A stretch of 64,000 nt of DNA. It comes from Microbacterium paraoxydans. Lineage in GTDB: Bacteria; Actinomycetota; Actinomycetes; Actinomycetales; Microbacteriaceae. The stretch is from assembly GCF_019056515.1 (NCBI RefSeq), contig NZ_CP064873.1:1364001-1428000 (forward strand), given 5' to 3'. Every line of letters starts with the position of its first letter. Within the stretch, counting starts at the first letter, position 1. The translations under genes and the position numbers were made by a program. This document shows, in pieces, positions 25,078 to 36,566 of this stretch. The notes below the pieces were generated by a model that was not told where the DNA came from, did not search any database, and was given only the letters and a program-made list of their open reading frames with translations.

Positions 25078-26246
25078 AGCAGTACCTCTTCACGATCATC
25101 GTCACCGCCGCGATCACCTTCGTGCTGACGTGGGCGGTGTGGCGGTTGAGCCTGCGCTTCAAGCTGTATCCCGGCATCCGCGAGCGCGACGTGCACACCA
25201 CGCCGACGCCCCGCCTCGGCGGCGTCGCGATCTTCTTCGGCATCGTGGCCGCCTTCGCGATCTCGGCGGCCAACCCCTTCTTCCAGAGCATCTGGACGCC
25301 CCCGCAGACCATGTGGTCCATCCTCGCAGCCGCCCTCCTCATCGCCGTGATCGGGGTCATGGACGACCTCTGGGACATCGATTGGATGATCAAGCTCGGC
25401 GCGCAGTTCCTCGCCGCGGGCATCATCACCGTGGGTGGCGGCCTGCAGATCCTCTCCCTGCCGTTCGGTGACCTCATCGTGGTGTCGAGCTGGCTGAGCA
25501 TCACGATCACGATGTTCGCGATCGTGATCGTCATGAACGCCGTGAACTTCATCGACGGCCTCGACGGTCTCGTCGCCGGCGTCTGCCTGATCTCCAACGG
25601 GGTGTTCTTCGCCTACTCGTACATCTTCACGCGCGACTCCGGTGCCTCGAGCTACTTCAACCTCTCCACGTTCCTCGCCGCGGTCCTCATCGGGGCGTGC
25701 CTCGGGTTCCTGCCGTTGAACTGGAGCCCGGCGAAGCTGTTCATGGGCGACTCCGGTGCGCTCGTCATCGGCCTGCTCATGGCGACGTCGGCCATCGCGA
25801 TCACCGGACAGATGGACCCCTCGGCGCTGGACCCGGAGCGCCTCGGACGCTCGCAGCTGATCGGTGCCTTCCTGCCCATCCTGCTTCCGCTGCTCGTCGT
25901 GCTCCTGCCGCTCCTGGACTTCGGGCTCGCCGTGCTGCGCCGGATGAGCGCCGGCCGCTCGCCGTTCTCCCCGGACCGCAAGCACCTGCACCACCGGATG
26001 CTGGACCTCGGTCACCGCGACCGCGACGCCGTCCTCATCTTCTACGCCTGGACGGCCGTCATCTCGCTCGCCGTCCTCCTGATGTACGTCGGCGCCAGGG
26101 AGGACTGGCCGGGCCAGTACATCCCCGGCGTCGTGTTCGGCGTCGTCGGCATCGCCGCGTGCCTCGTCATCACCCTGAGTCCCACCCGCCGACGCAAGAC
26201 CGCCGCGGGCGCCGCGCCCGACCCGATCCCTCTGGAGCCCCGATGA
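25074..26246 (+). CDS. wecA: MraY/WecA-family undecaprenyl-phosphate sugar-1-phosphate transferase
   Basis: Polytopic membrane enzyme of 390 residues with about eleven helices. It transfers a sugar-1-phosphate, probably GlcNAc-1-P, from UDP-sugar to the polyprenyl phosphate carrier, starting synthesis of a cell-wall polymer. The Mg2+ motif DDLWDID lies near residue 96, NFIDGLDGL near 158, MGDSGAL further on, and the HIHH-type cytoplasmic loop as RKHLHHRML. The position between tsaC and the atp operon equals that of M. tuberculosis wecA (Rv1302). GTG 25074 overlaps tsaC (GTGA). Confidence 0.93.
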   Translation: MKQYLFTIIVTAAITFVLTWAVWRLSLRFKLYPGIRERDVHTTPTPRLGGVAIFFGIVAAFAISAANPFFQSIWTPPQTMWSILAAALLIAVIGVMDDLWDIDWMIKLGAQFLAAGIITVGGGLQILSLPFGDLIVVSSWLSITITMFAIVIVMNAVNFIDGLDGLVAGVCLISNGVFFAYSYIFTRDSGASSYFNLSTFLAAVLIGACLGFLPLNWSPAKLFMGDSGALVIGLLMATSAIAITGQMDPSALDPERLGRSQLIGAFLPILLPLLVVLLPLLDFGLAVLRRMSAGRSPFSPDRKHLHHRMLDLGHRDRDAVLIFYAWTAVISLAVLLMYVGAREDWPGQYIPGVVFGVVGIAACLVITLSPTRRRKTAAGAAPDPIPLEPR

Positions 26247-26761
26247 GCCCGAGCCCCGTTTCCAGCACCCCGATCCTGCGTCGCACGCTCATCTGGTCGG
26301 CCGTGGCCACCGTCGTGCTCGCCCTCGTCGCCGGCGGCATCGGATTCGCCGTCGCGCAGGGGGAGGGGCTGATCAGCGGACTGCTCGGCGTGCTCCTCGC
26401 TGCGCTCTTCCTCGGCATCACCGGGCTGAGCATCCTCATCGCGAACCGGTGGTACGGCGACCCGCTCTATGTGCAGCTCTTCTTCGCGATCGTGCTCGGC
26501 GGCTGGCTGCTGAAGCTCGGCGTCTTCGTCGTCGTGATGATCCTGCTCGCGGGACAGCCGTGGATCGAGCCGATGGTGTTCTTCCTGTCGATCGTGGCGG
26601 GCGTGCTCATGTCGCTGATCATCGACGTGGTCGTCCTGACCCAGATGCGCCTGCCGAACGTCAGCGACACCACGCTGCCCACCGAGGTGCCGGAGGACCG
26701 CGCCCCGGGAGCGGCGAACGATGCCCCGGACGGCCCGGCGGACACGGCCCCGCGGTCTTAG
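26243..26761 (+). CDS. AtpI-like membrane protein upstream of atpB
   Basis: Protein of 172 residues with four hydrophobic helices at about residues 16-38, 43-65, 76-98 and 104-126, and an acidic Pro/Asp-rich tail. Position and topology match the AtpI-like gene that precedes atpB in actinobacteria (Rv1303 in M. tuberculosis), thought to help c-ring assembly or Mg2+ supply. Sequence similarity to AtpI is weak, so this rests mostly on synteny. ATG 26243 overlaps the wecA stop (ATGA). Confidence 0.75.
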   Translation: MSPSPVSSTPILRRTLIWSAVATVVLALVAGGIGFAVAQGEGLISGLLGVLLAALFLGITGLSILIANRWYGDPLYVQLFFAIVLGGWLLKLGVFVVVMILLAGQPWIEPMVFFLSIVAGVLMSLIIDVVVLTQMRLPNVSDTTLPTEVPEDRAPGAANDAPDGPADTAPRS

Positions 26762-26776
26762 GGCACCCTTGGATTC

Positions 26777-26785
26777 TGATAGTGT
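26777..26785 (+). promoter_or_regulatory. Extended -10 element TG-A-TAGTGT for the atp operon
   Basis: An extended -10 (TGnTAnnnT pattern) ends 6 nt before GTG 26792. It indicates a promoter for atpBEFHAGDC separate from the tsaC-wecA unit. Confidence 0.55.
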
Positions 26786-26791
26786 TGAGGA

Positions 26792-27974
<1,183 letters not shown>

Positions 27975-28001
27975 TCCCCACCGACTTCTGAAGGAGACAG
28001 G

Positions 28002-28559
28002 ATGCTGAACGCTCTTGTCACGAACCTCGCGGCTGAGGGTGAGGCGGCGAACAACCCGCTGATCCCCGCGTGGTACGACATCATCTGGTCGGGCTTCTGG
28101 TTCCTCATCATCCTCGCCGTCGTGTGGAAGGTCGCCCTTCCCCGTCTGACGAAGATGCTCGACGAGCGGTCCGCCGCCATCGAGGGCAACATCGCCAAGG
28201 CCGATGAGGCGCAGAAGCAGGCGGAAGCGGCTCTCGAGGAGTACACCCGGCAGCTCGCCGAGGCGCGTACCGAGGCCGGTGAGATCCGTGAGGCCGCCCG
28301 TGAGGACGGCAAGAAGATCATCGCCGAGGCGAAGGAGACCGCAGCCAGCGAGGCCGCGCGTCTGACCGCCACCGCGCACACGCAGATCGAGGCCGAGCGC
28401 CAGACGGCTCTCGTCTCCCTGCGCAGCGAGGTCGGCTCGCTCGCTCTCGACCTCGCCGGCGGCGTGGTCGGCGAGACGCTCTCCGACGACGCTCGCGCGG
28501 CCGCCGTGGTCGACCGCTTCCTCGCCGATCTCGAAGCATCCGAGAAGGCGGCTCAGTAA
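28002..28559 (+). CDS. atpF: F1Fo ATP synthase subunit b
   Basis: Peripheral stalk subunit of 185 residues. One transmembrane helix (about residues 25-45, IIWSGFWFLIILAVVWKVAL) is followed by a long Ala/Glu/Arg-rich coiled coil that reaches to F1. ATG 28002 follows GAAGGAGA. The stop TAA shares its last A with the atpH start (TAATG). Confidence 0.96.
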   Translation: MLNALVTNLAAEGEAANNPLIPAWYDIIWSGFWFLIILAVVWKVALPRLTKMLDERSAAIEGNIAKADEAQKQAEAALEEYTRQLAEARTEAGEIREAAREDGKKIIAEAKETAASEAARLTATAHTQIEAERQTALVSLRSEVGSLALDLAGGVVGETLSDDARAAAVVDRFLADLEASEKAAQ

Positions 28560-29350
28560 TGGGCAGCGCGACCGCTCAGGCACTCGCGGCATCCACTCAG
28601 ACGCTTGCCGCAGCGAAGGACGTCACCCTCGAGACCGCGCGCGAGCTGTTCGCGGCCGCGCGGGCCGTGGGCGAATCGTCTCAGCTGAGCGGCGCGCTGG
28701 CTGACCCCTCGGCTCCGACCACGGCCCGGCAGAACGTCGTGTCCGCGGTGTTCGGCCAGTACGGCTCCGCAGCGCAGGACGTCCTGCGCACCGCGGTCGC
28801 CGAGCGCTGGTCGAACGCGTCCGAGCTGATCGACGGCCTCGAAGAGCTCGCGATCCGGGCGGCGACCATCGCCGAGCCCGGCGCGGACATCGAGGGAGAG
28901 CTCTTCGGCTTCTCGCGCGTGATCGCGGCGAACCCGGAGCTCGAACTCGCTCTCGGCAGCCGGCTCGGGGGAGAGGACGCGAAGGCCGCCCTGGTCGAGC
29001 GTCTCCTCGCCGACGCCTCCGCCAGCGCTCCGACGGCCCTCATCGTCACGTCCCTCGTGCGTCAGCCGCGCGAGCGCCGGGTGCGGCAGCTGCTGAGCCG
29101 GGCGATGCGCATCGTCTCGAGCCAGCGCGGCCGCCTCGTGGCCACGGTGCACACGGCGACCGAGCTCAGCGACGCCCAGCGCACGCGACTCGGCCAGACG
29201 CTCTCGCAGCGATACGGCGGCCAGGTGTCCCTCAACGTCGTCATCGACCCCAGCGTCGTCGGAGGCCTGCGCGTGCAGATCGCCGATGACGTCATCGACG
29301 GCAGCATCTCCGCACGACTCGCCGACCTTCGCCAGAAGCTCGCGGGCTAA
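28559..29350 (+). CDS. atpH: F1Fo ATP synthase subunit delta
   Basis: Stalk subunit of 263 residues linking subunit b to the top of F1. The protein is longer than the roughly 180 residues of E. coli delta. The conserved C-terminal part is [20 protein letters not shown] and [17 protein letters not shown]. The extra length is within the helical N-terminal half. This is not the mycobacterial b-delta fusion, since no membrane helix is present. ATG 28559 overlaps the atpF stop by one base. Confidence 0.95.
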   Translation: MGSATAQALAASTQTLAAAKDVTLETARELFAAARAVGESSQLSGALADPSAPTTARQNVVSAVFGQYGSAAQDVLRTAVAERWSNASELIDGLEELAIRAATIAEPGADIEGELFGFSRVIAANPELELALGSRLGGEDAKAALVERLLADASASAPTALIVTSLVRQPRERRVRQLLSRAMRIVSSQRGRLVATVHTATELSDAQRTRLGQTLSQRYGGQVSLNVVIDPSVVGGLRVQIADDVIDGSISARLADLRQKLAG

Positions 29351-29397
29351 CACGACTTCGCGCGGGGAACCGCGCACCCAGATACAAAGGGAAGACA

Positions 29398-31038
29398 ATG
29401 GCAGAACTATCGATCAGCCCCGACGTCATCCGTGACGCGCTGAAGGATTTCGCCGCCGCGTACGAGCCCACCGGGGCCGCGGCGACCGAGGTCGGCACCG
29501 TCATCGACGCCGCCGACGGCATCGCTCACGTCGAGGGACTTCCCGGCGTCATGGCGAACGAGCTCGTGACCTTCGCCGACGGCACCAAGGGTCTCGCGCT
29601 GAACCTCGACGAGCACGAGATCGGCGTCGTCGTCCTCGGCGACTTCACCGGCATCGAGGCCGGTCAGGAAGTCACCCGCACGGGTGAGGTCCTCTCCGTC
29701 CCGGTCGGTGACGGCTACCTCGGCCGCGTGGTCGACCCGCTCGGCAACCCGATCGATGGCCTCGGCGCGATCGCGACCGAGGGTGTCCGCGAGCTCGAGC
29801 TCCAGGCCCCCGGCGTCATGCAGCGCAAGTCGGTCCACGAGCCGATGCAGACCGGCATCAAGGCCATCGACGCGATGATCCCGGTCGGCCGCGGCCAGCG
29901 CCAGCTCATCATCGGCGACCGTCAGACCGGCAAGACGGCCATCGCGATCGACACGATCATCAACCAGAAGGCCAACTGGGAGTCCGGCGACGTCAACAAG
30001 CAGGTCCGCTGCATCTACGTCGCCATCGGTCAGAAGGGCTCGACCATCGCTTCGGTGAAGGGCGCGCTCGAAGAGGCCGGCGCTCTGGAGTACACCACCA
30101 TCGTGGCGGCTCCGGCGTCCGACCCCGCCGGCTTCAAGTACCTCGCTCCGTACACCGGTTCGGCCATCGGCCAGCACTGGATGTACGGCGGCAAGCACGT
30201 CCTGGTCATCTTCGACGACCTGTCGAAGCAGGCCGAGGCCTACCGTGCCGTCTCCCTGCTGCTCCGCCGCCCGCCGGGCCGCGAGGCCTACCCGGGCGAC
30301 GTCTTCTACCTGCACTCGCGTCTGCTCGAGCGGTGCGCGAAGCTGTCCGACGAGCTCGGTGCCGGTTCGATGACGGGTCTCCCGATCATCGAGACCAAGG
30401 CGAACGACGTCTCGGCGTACATCCCGACCAACGTGATCTCGATCACCGACGGCCAGATCTTCCTGCAGTCCGACCTCTTCAACGCCAACCAGCGTCCCGC
30501 GGTCGACGTGGGTATCTCGGTGTCGCGTGTCGGTGGTGACGCCCAGGTGAAGTCGATCAAGAAGGTCTCCGGAACGTTGAAGCTGGAGCTGGCGCAGTAC
30601 CGCTCGCTCGAGGCGTTCGCGATGTTCGCGTCGGACCTCGACGCCGCGTCGCGCCGTCAGCTCTCGCGCGGTGCCCGTCTGACCGAGCTGCTCAAGCAGC
30701 CGCAGTACTCGCCGTACCCGGTGGAGGAGCAGGTCGTCTCGATCTGGGCCGGCACCAACGGCAAGCTCGACTCGATCGAGGTCGAGGACGTGCTGCGCTT
30801 CGAGCGCGAGCTGCTCGACTACCTGCGTCGCAACACCAAGGTGCTCGACACGCTGCGGGAGACGAACGTGCTGGACGACGCGACCGTCGCCGAGCTCGAC
30901 AAGCAGACCGACAACTTCCTCCTGGAGTTCCAGGGCGGCAAGGGCCACGCCATCGGCGCCCCTGGTCACGAGGAGCACGCTGCGGCCGAGGCCGAGGACG
31001 TCAACCAGGAGAAGATCGTCAAGGGTCGTCGCGCGTAA
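29398..31038 (+). CDS. atpA: F1Fo ATP synthase subunit alpha
   Basis: Regulatory nucleotide-binding F1 subunit of 546 residues. The P-loop is [18 protein letters not shown] at about residues 178-195. The family signature is around [17 protein letters not shown]. The C-terminal tail after about residue 510 is an actinobacterial extension rich in Glu, Ala and His ([14 protein letters not shown]) absent from E. coli. In mycobacteria a tail extension of alpha suppresses ATP hydrolysis, and the same may hold here, which is an inference. ATG 29398 follows GGGAAGAC. Confidence 0.98.
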   Translation: MAELSISPDVIRDALKDFAAAYEPTGAAATEVGTVIDAADGIAHVEGLPGVMANELVTFADGTKGLALNLDEHEIGVVVLGDFTGIEAGQEVTRTGEVLSVPVGDGYLGRVVDPLGNPIDGLGAIATEGVRELELQAPGVMQRKSVHEPMQTGIKAIDAMIPVGRGQRQLIIGDRQTGKTAIAIDTIINQKANWESGDVNKQVRCIYVAIGQKGSTIASVKGALEEAGALEYTTIVAAPASDPAGFKYLAPYTGSAIGQHWMYGGKHVLVIFDDLSKQAEAYRAVSLLLRRPPGREAYPGDVFYLHSRLLERCAKLSDELGAGSMTGLPIIETKANDVSAYIPTNVISITDGQIFLQSDLFNANQRPAVDVGISVSRVGGDAQVKSIKKVSGTLKLELAQYRSLEAFAMFASDLDAASRRQLSRGARLTELLKQPQYSPYPVEEQVVSIWAGTNGKLDSIEVEDVLRFERELLDYLRRNTKVLDTLRETNVLDDATVAELDKQTDNFLLEFQGGKGHAIGAPGHEEHAAAEAEDVNQEKIVKGRRA

Positions 31039-31057
31039 TCGCGTGAGGTACTGATTC

Positions 31058-33435
<2,378 letters not shown>

Positions 33436-33437
33436 CC

Positions 33438-33698
33438 ATGGCGCTGCACGTCAGCCTCGTCTCCGCCGACGCGGAGGTCTGGACGGGAGAGGCGAGCCTC
33501 GTGGTCGCCAAGACCGTCGAGGGCGAGATCGGCTTCATGTCCGGTCACGAGCCGGTGCTGGCCATCCTCGCCGAGGGCCAGGTCCGGATCACCCAGACGG
33601 ATGGCGCCAAGGTGCTGGCGAACGCGCAGGACGGATTCCTCTCGATGGAGGGCGACGTCCTGACGATCGTGGCCGGCAACGCGGCACTCATCTCCTGA
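33438..33698 (+). CDS. atpC: F1Fo ATP synthase subunit epsilon
   Basis: Rotor subunit of 86 residues. The N-terminal beta-sandwich (LHVSLVSADAEVWTGEASLV, GEIGFMSGHEPVLAIL) is complete, but the C-terminal helical hairpin found in E. coli epsilon is absent. This short form is usual in many actinobacteria and implies that epsilon is not the main brake on ATP hydrolysis. ATG 33438 is 2 nt after the atpD stop. It is the last gene of the operon. Confidence 0.95.
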   Translation: MALHVSLVSADAEVWTGEASLVVAKTVEGEIGFMSGHEPVLAILAEGQVRITQTDGAKVLANAQDGFLSMEGDVLTIVAGNAALIS

Positions 33699-33712
33699 CA
33701 GTCCTGTACATC

Positions 33713-33761
33713 GCGTCCGCCTCGACACCCGCCCGGGTGCCGAGGCGGACGCGTCTCTTTT
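33713..33761 (+). terminator. Rho-independent terminator of the atp operon
   Basis: GCGTCCGCCTCG and CGAGGCGGACGC form a perfect 12-bp stem, extended inward by CACCC/GGGTG. It is followed by TCTCTTTT. This is the strongest intrinsic terminator in the window apart from the Trp attenuator. Confidence 0.9.
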
Positions 33762-33773
33762 CCCCGAGGTTTC

Positions 33774-34520
33774 ATGAAGATCCTGCTCCCGCCGTCCGAG
33801 ACCAAGCGCGAGGGCGGTGACGGCAGCCCGCTGGACGTGTCGGCGCTCGCGCTTCCCGATCTCGCGCCGCAACGGAACGCCGTGATCGACGCGCTCATCG
33901 CTCTCGCGGACGACGAGGATTCGGCGCGCCGCGTGCTCAAGCTCAGCGAGCGGCAGCGAGGAGACGTCGCACACAACAGGGCTCTGCGAAGCGCACCCAC
34001 GATGCCCGCGGTGGACCGCTACACCGGGGTGCTGTTCGACGCCCTCGACGCGGCATCGCTGTCCACCGCGTCCCGCCGCTGGCTGGATGCCCATGTGTGG
34101 ATCCACAGCGCCCCGTTCGGCCCCGTCGCCGCCCTGGACGCGATTCCGACGTATCGGCTCGCTGCCGGCACGGCGCTGCCCGGAGTGACGCCGCTCCGCC
34201 GCCACTGGGCCGATCCGACGACAACGGCGATCGCGGCCGACGCCCCCGCGTTCGTCCTCGATCTGCGCAGCGAAGCCTACGCAGCGCTCGGTCCGGTCCC
34301 GGGCGCGGTGTCGTCGGCGTACGTGCGGGTCGTCACGGAGCAGGGGAGAGCCTTGAACCACTTCAACAAGAAGAGCAAGGGGCTGCTCCTGCGCGCGCTG
34401 GCGGAGGATCGTCCGCGGCTGGGCTCTCTCCGTGCGCTGCAGCGGTGGGCCCAGGCGCATGACGTCGTGCTCCGGGACGGGAAGGTGCCCGGCGAGGTCG
34501 AGCTGGTCGTCGCCGACTGA
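33774..34520 (+). CDS. yaaA: YaaA family peroxide-stress protein (UPF0246)
   Basis: Protein of 248 residues of the YaaA/DUF328 family. The N-terminal MKILLPPSETK signature is present, with RYTGVLFDALD at about residues 81-91 and the C-terminal FNKKSKGLLLRAL motif with its basic residues. The E. coli member lowers free iron and limits oxidative DNA damage, and the fold binds DNA. ATG 33774 has GAGG upstream and lies just past the atp terminator, so it is probably transcribed separately. Confidence 0.88.
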   Translation: MKILLPPSETKREGGDGSPLDVSALALPDLAPQRNAVIDALIALADDEDSARRVLKLSERQRGDVAHNRALRSAPTMPAVDRYTGVLFDALDAASLSTASRRWLDAHVWIHSAPFGPVAALDAIPTYRLAAGTALPGVTPLRRHWADPTTTAIAADAPAFVLDLRSEAYAALGPVPGAVSSAYVRVVTEQGRALNHFNKKSKGLLLRALAEDRPRLGSLRALQRWAQAHDVVLRDGKVPGEVELVVAD

Positions 34521-34581
34521 CGCCCGCCCCGAGCCCGGCGAATCGCCTCCGGCGGTCGTTGCCGCCCCCTGGGCGCACCGC

Positions 34582-34644
34582 TACCATGTCCAATGCGAGG
34601 CGGGGAGTCTCGTGGTGGGGGACGAAAGCCGTCTCCCCTGACCA
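34582..34644 (+). promoter_or_regulatory. Promoter (TACCAT) and structured leader before the 34660 gene
   Basis: A TACCAT hexamer (34582-34587) is followed by a leader of about 65 nt. It can form a strong hairpin in which TGGT-GGGG-GACG pairs with CGTC-T-CCCC-TG-ACCA around an AAAGC loop (34613-34644). The smaller CGAG/CTCG stem precedes it (34596-34612). The hairpin ends 15 nt before the ATG. No riboswitch class is recognised. Confidence 0.45.
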
Positions 34645-34659
34645 GAGAATGTGAGCCTC

Positions 34660-35469
34660 ATGGGTTACGACGACTACGGAGCGGGGTATCTCGGCCTGCT
34701 CTTCGCCTACTTCTTCGTCATTCTGCTGATCGCGGTCGCCGGATACGTCCTGGTGTCGCTCTTCTACATGAAGATCTTCCAGAAGGCCGGAGTCCAGGGG
34801 AACTGGCGCGCCTGGGTGCCGGTCTACAACTCCATGATCTTCTTCAAGCTCGGCGACCTGAGCCCGTGGCTCGTCCTCTACGGGATCGCGGGTGCCGCGC
34901 TGCTGAGCTGGATCGGCATCGGCTTCCTGTTCTCGCTCGCCCTCGGGGTGCTCTCGGCCATCGCCGCGTGGCGCGTGGGTCTCAAGCTCCAGAAGGACGC
35001 CGTCTGGGTCGTCCTCTACGTCTTCCTCGCCGTCGTCTGGCTCGGCATCAACGCCTTCGACAAGTCGCGCTGGAACCCGAACATCCAGCCGGCACCGTGG
35101 GCGGGCAACGGATTCCTCGGCGACCGCACGGTCTGGGACGGCATCCCCGTCCAGCCCGCCGCGGCCGCGCCGCAGCAGGGCTACGGCGCGCCCCAGGGGT
35201 ACGGTGCCCCGCAGGGCTACGGCACCCCTCCGCAGGGGTACCCTCCTCCGACGCAGCCGTACACCCCGCCCGCCGCTCCGGGCTACGCACCGCCGGCCGC
35301 GCCGACCGCTCCGGCGACGGGAGCGCCGATCCCTCCGGTGCCGCCCACCACTCCGCCGGCTCCGCCCGCGGCTCCGCCCACGACGCCTCCCGCGCCTCCC
35401 GCGGCTCCGCCTGCGGCGCCTCCGGCTCCGCCGACCACGCCGAACGATCCCACGCAGCCTCCTGCGTGA
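34660..35469 (+). CDS. DUF5684-like membrane protein with Pro-rich tail
   Basis: Protein of 269 residues. The N-terminal half holds three or four hydrophobic helices (about residues 8-35, 63-90, 96-125) and the phrase GVQGNWRAWVPVYNSMIFFK, typical of a small family of actinobacterial membrane proteins of unknown function (DUF5684-like). The C-terminal 110 residues are low-complexity repeats: three near-identical APQGYG units, then runs of PPAPPAAPP. This tail is likely extended and exposed, either as a protein-binding arm or a wall spacer. ATG 34660 is chosen; GTG 34651 is an alternative start three codons earlier. Confidence 0.7.
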   Translation: MGYDDYGAGYLGLLFAYFFVILLIAVAGYVLVSLFYMKIFQKAGVQGNWRAWVPVYNSMIFFKLGDLSPWLVLYGIAGAALLSWIGIGFLFSLALGVLSAIAAWRVGLKLQKDAVWVVLYVFLAVVWLGINAFDKSRWNPNIQPAPWAGNGFLGDRTVWDGIPVQPAAAAPQQGYGAPQGYGAPQGYGTPPQGYPPPTQPYTPPAAPGYAPPAAPTAPATGAPIPPVPPTTPPAPPAAPPTTPPAPPAAPPAAPPAPPTTPNDPTQPPA

Positions 35470-35477
35470 CGACGGTG

Positions 35478-35510
35478 GAAGAACCCCGGCCTCCGGACCG
35501 GGGGTTCTTC
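35478..35510 (+). terminator. Hairpin terminator after the Pro-rich membrane protein
   Basis: GAAGAACCCC and GGGGTTCTTC form a perfect 10-bp stem, extended by GG/CC, 8 nt after the stop codon. A T-poor tail follows. Confidence 0.7.
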
Positions 35511-35544
35511 GCGTCCGTGGTGCCGGCACGCCCCGACATGCCGC

Positions 35545-35550
35545 TAACGT
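35545..35550 (+). promoter_or_regulatory. -10 hexamer TAACGT, 6 nt before ATG 35557
   Basis: TAACGT-GGAGGC-ATG. The 6-nt spacer also contains a GGAGG ribosome binding site. This supports the 35-residue gene that follows. Confidence 0.45.
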
Positions 35551-35556
35551 GGAGGC

Positions 35557-35664
35557 ATGGACTCGTCGCACCGGAGGGCCGTGCACTCTCCTCCTTTCGT
35601 CCCGCGCCCCGTTCACAGATACCCCGGTGCGGAGCAGGAGAGCGAGTTCCACTACGATGTGTGA
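35557..35664 (+). CDS. Small ORF (35 aa) upstream of the PP2C gene
   Basis: The frame runs from ATG 35557 to TGA 35662-35664. The product, beginning MDSSHRRAVHSPPFVPRPVH, is basic, Pro- and His-rich and ends in acidic residues. It has both a TAACGT hexamer at the leaderless distance and a GGAGG just before the ATG. It ends 47 nt before the phosphatase start. No family is recognised. It could be a leader peptide or a real small protein. Confidence 0.35.
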   Translation: MDSSHRRAVHSPPFVPRPVHRYPGAEQESEFHYDV

Positions 35665-35665
35665 G

Positions 35666-35671
35666 TATCCT
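35666..35671 (+). promoter_or_regulatory. Possible -10 hexamer TATCCT for the PP2C gene
   Basis: TATCCT lies 40 nt before GTG 35712, directly after the small-ORF stop. It is a weak call based on the hexamer alone. Confidence 0.3.
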
Positions 35672-35711
35672 GCGCCCGTCCCCTTCGCCGCAGGTCCATC
35701 GGAGGCAGTTC

Positions 35712-36509
35712 GTGGCTGAGACCAAGACGCACACCGTCACGGTTGCGCATCGTCCGTTGCTGCTGTCCTGGGCCGGGGTCACCGACCAGGGGCGACGCCG
35801 GGAGACGAATCAGGACGCGCTGCTCGCCGAGTACCCGTTGTTCATCGTCGCGGACGGCATGGGCGGCCACGCCGGCGGGGAGATCGCCAGCCAGAGCACC
35901 GTCACCCGGCTGCGCGCGGTGGTGGACGCGGACGAGGTCTCTCCGTCCGCGATCGAGAAGGCGCTCGCTCTCGCGGTGGACGACATCGCCGGGCACCCGG
36001 ACACCACCGATGAAGGCACCGGCACCACGCTCACGGGTGTGTATCTCGATGAGCGCGAGGGGGAACCGCACTGGGTGGCGCTGAACATCGGCGATTCCCG
36101 CGTGTACCTCCTCCGCGACGACCGGCTGCTGCAGGTCACGACGGATCACTCGGTCGTGCAGGAGCTCATCACAGCGGGAAAGCTCAGCCCGGAAGAGGCC
36201 GAGGGACACCCGTACAGCAACGTGATCACCCGCGCCGTCGGCGCCAGTGAGCTCACCGCGCCGGACTACGTGACCATCGACGTGCGGCCGGGAGATCGCT
36301 TCGTGATCTGCTCCGACGGACTCACGAAGGAGCTCACGGACTACGGCATCCAGCACTTCCTCCGCGCGCACGCCGATCCGGGGGAGAGCGTCGACGCGAT
36401 GCTCGCCGCGGCTCTCGACAACGGCGGTCGCGACAACGTCACCGTGATCGTCCTGCAGGTCAGCGACCCCGAGGACTCCTCCTCCCCATCCGACGACTCC
36501 GCGGAGTAG
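35712..36509 (+). CDS. PP2C-family serine/threonine protein phosphatase
   Basis: Soluble Mg2+/Mn2+-dependent phosphatase of 265 residues with every PP2C motif: RRRETNQDALL, VADGMGGHAGGEIAS (metal Asp and Gly), GTTLTG, LNIGDSRVYLL, TTDHSVVQEL, CSDGLTKELTD and GGRDNVTVIVLQV. It has no membrane helix or sensor domain, unlike the mycobacterial PstP. GTG 35712 is preceded by GGAGG. It lies 57 nt before the EccC-like ATPase gene on the same strand, so it may regulate that machine by reversing Ser/Thr phosphorylation. No kinase gene is in the window. Confidence 0.93.
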   Translation: MAETKTHTVTVAHRPLLLSWAGVTDQGRRRETNQDALLAEYPLFIVADGMGGHAGGEIASQSTVTRLRAVVDADEVSPSAIEKALALAVDDIAGHPDTTDEGTGTTLTGVYLDEREGEPHWVALNIGDSRVYLLRDDRLLQVTTDHSVVQELITAGKLSPEEAEGHPYSNVITRAVGASELTAPDYVTIDVRPGDRFVICSDGLTKELTDYGIQHFLRAHADPGESVDAMLAAALDNGGRDNVTVIVLQVSDPEDSSSPSDDSAE

Positions 36510-36566
36510 CGCCCCGCAGCCTGTGGAGAGGCCGCATCGGCACCGGGGGTGGGATGCACTGGGGGC

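Noticed and set aside
35160-35465. Short tandem DNA repeats as a regulatory array
   Set aside because: They are in frame with the Pro/Gly/Tyr-rich tail of the membrane protein and explained by protein repeats.
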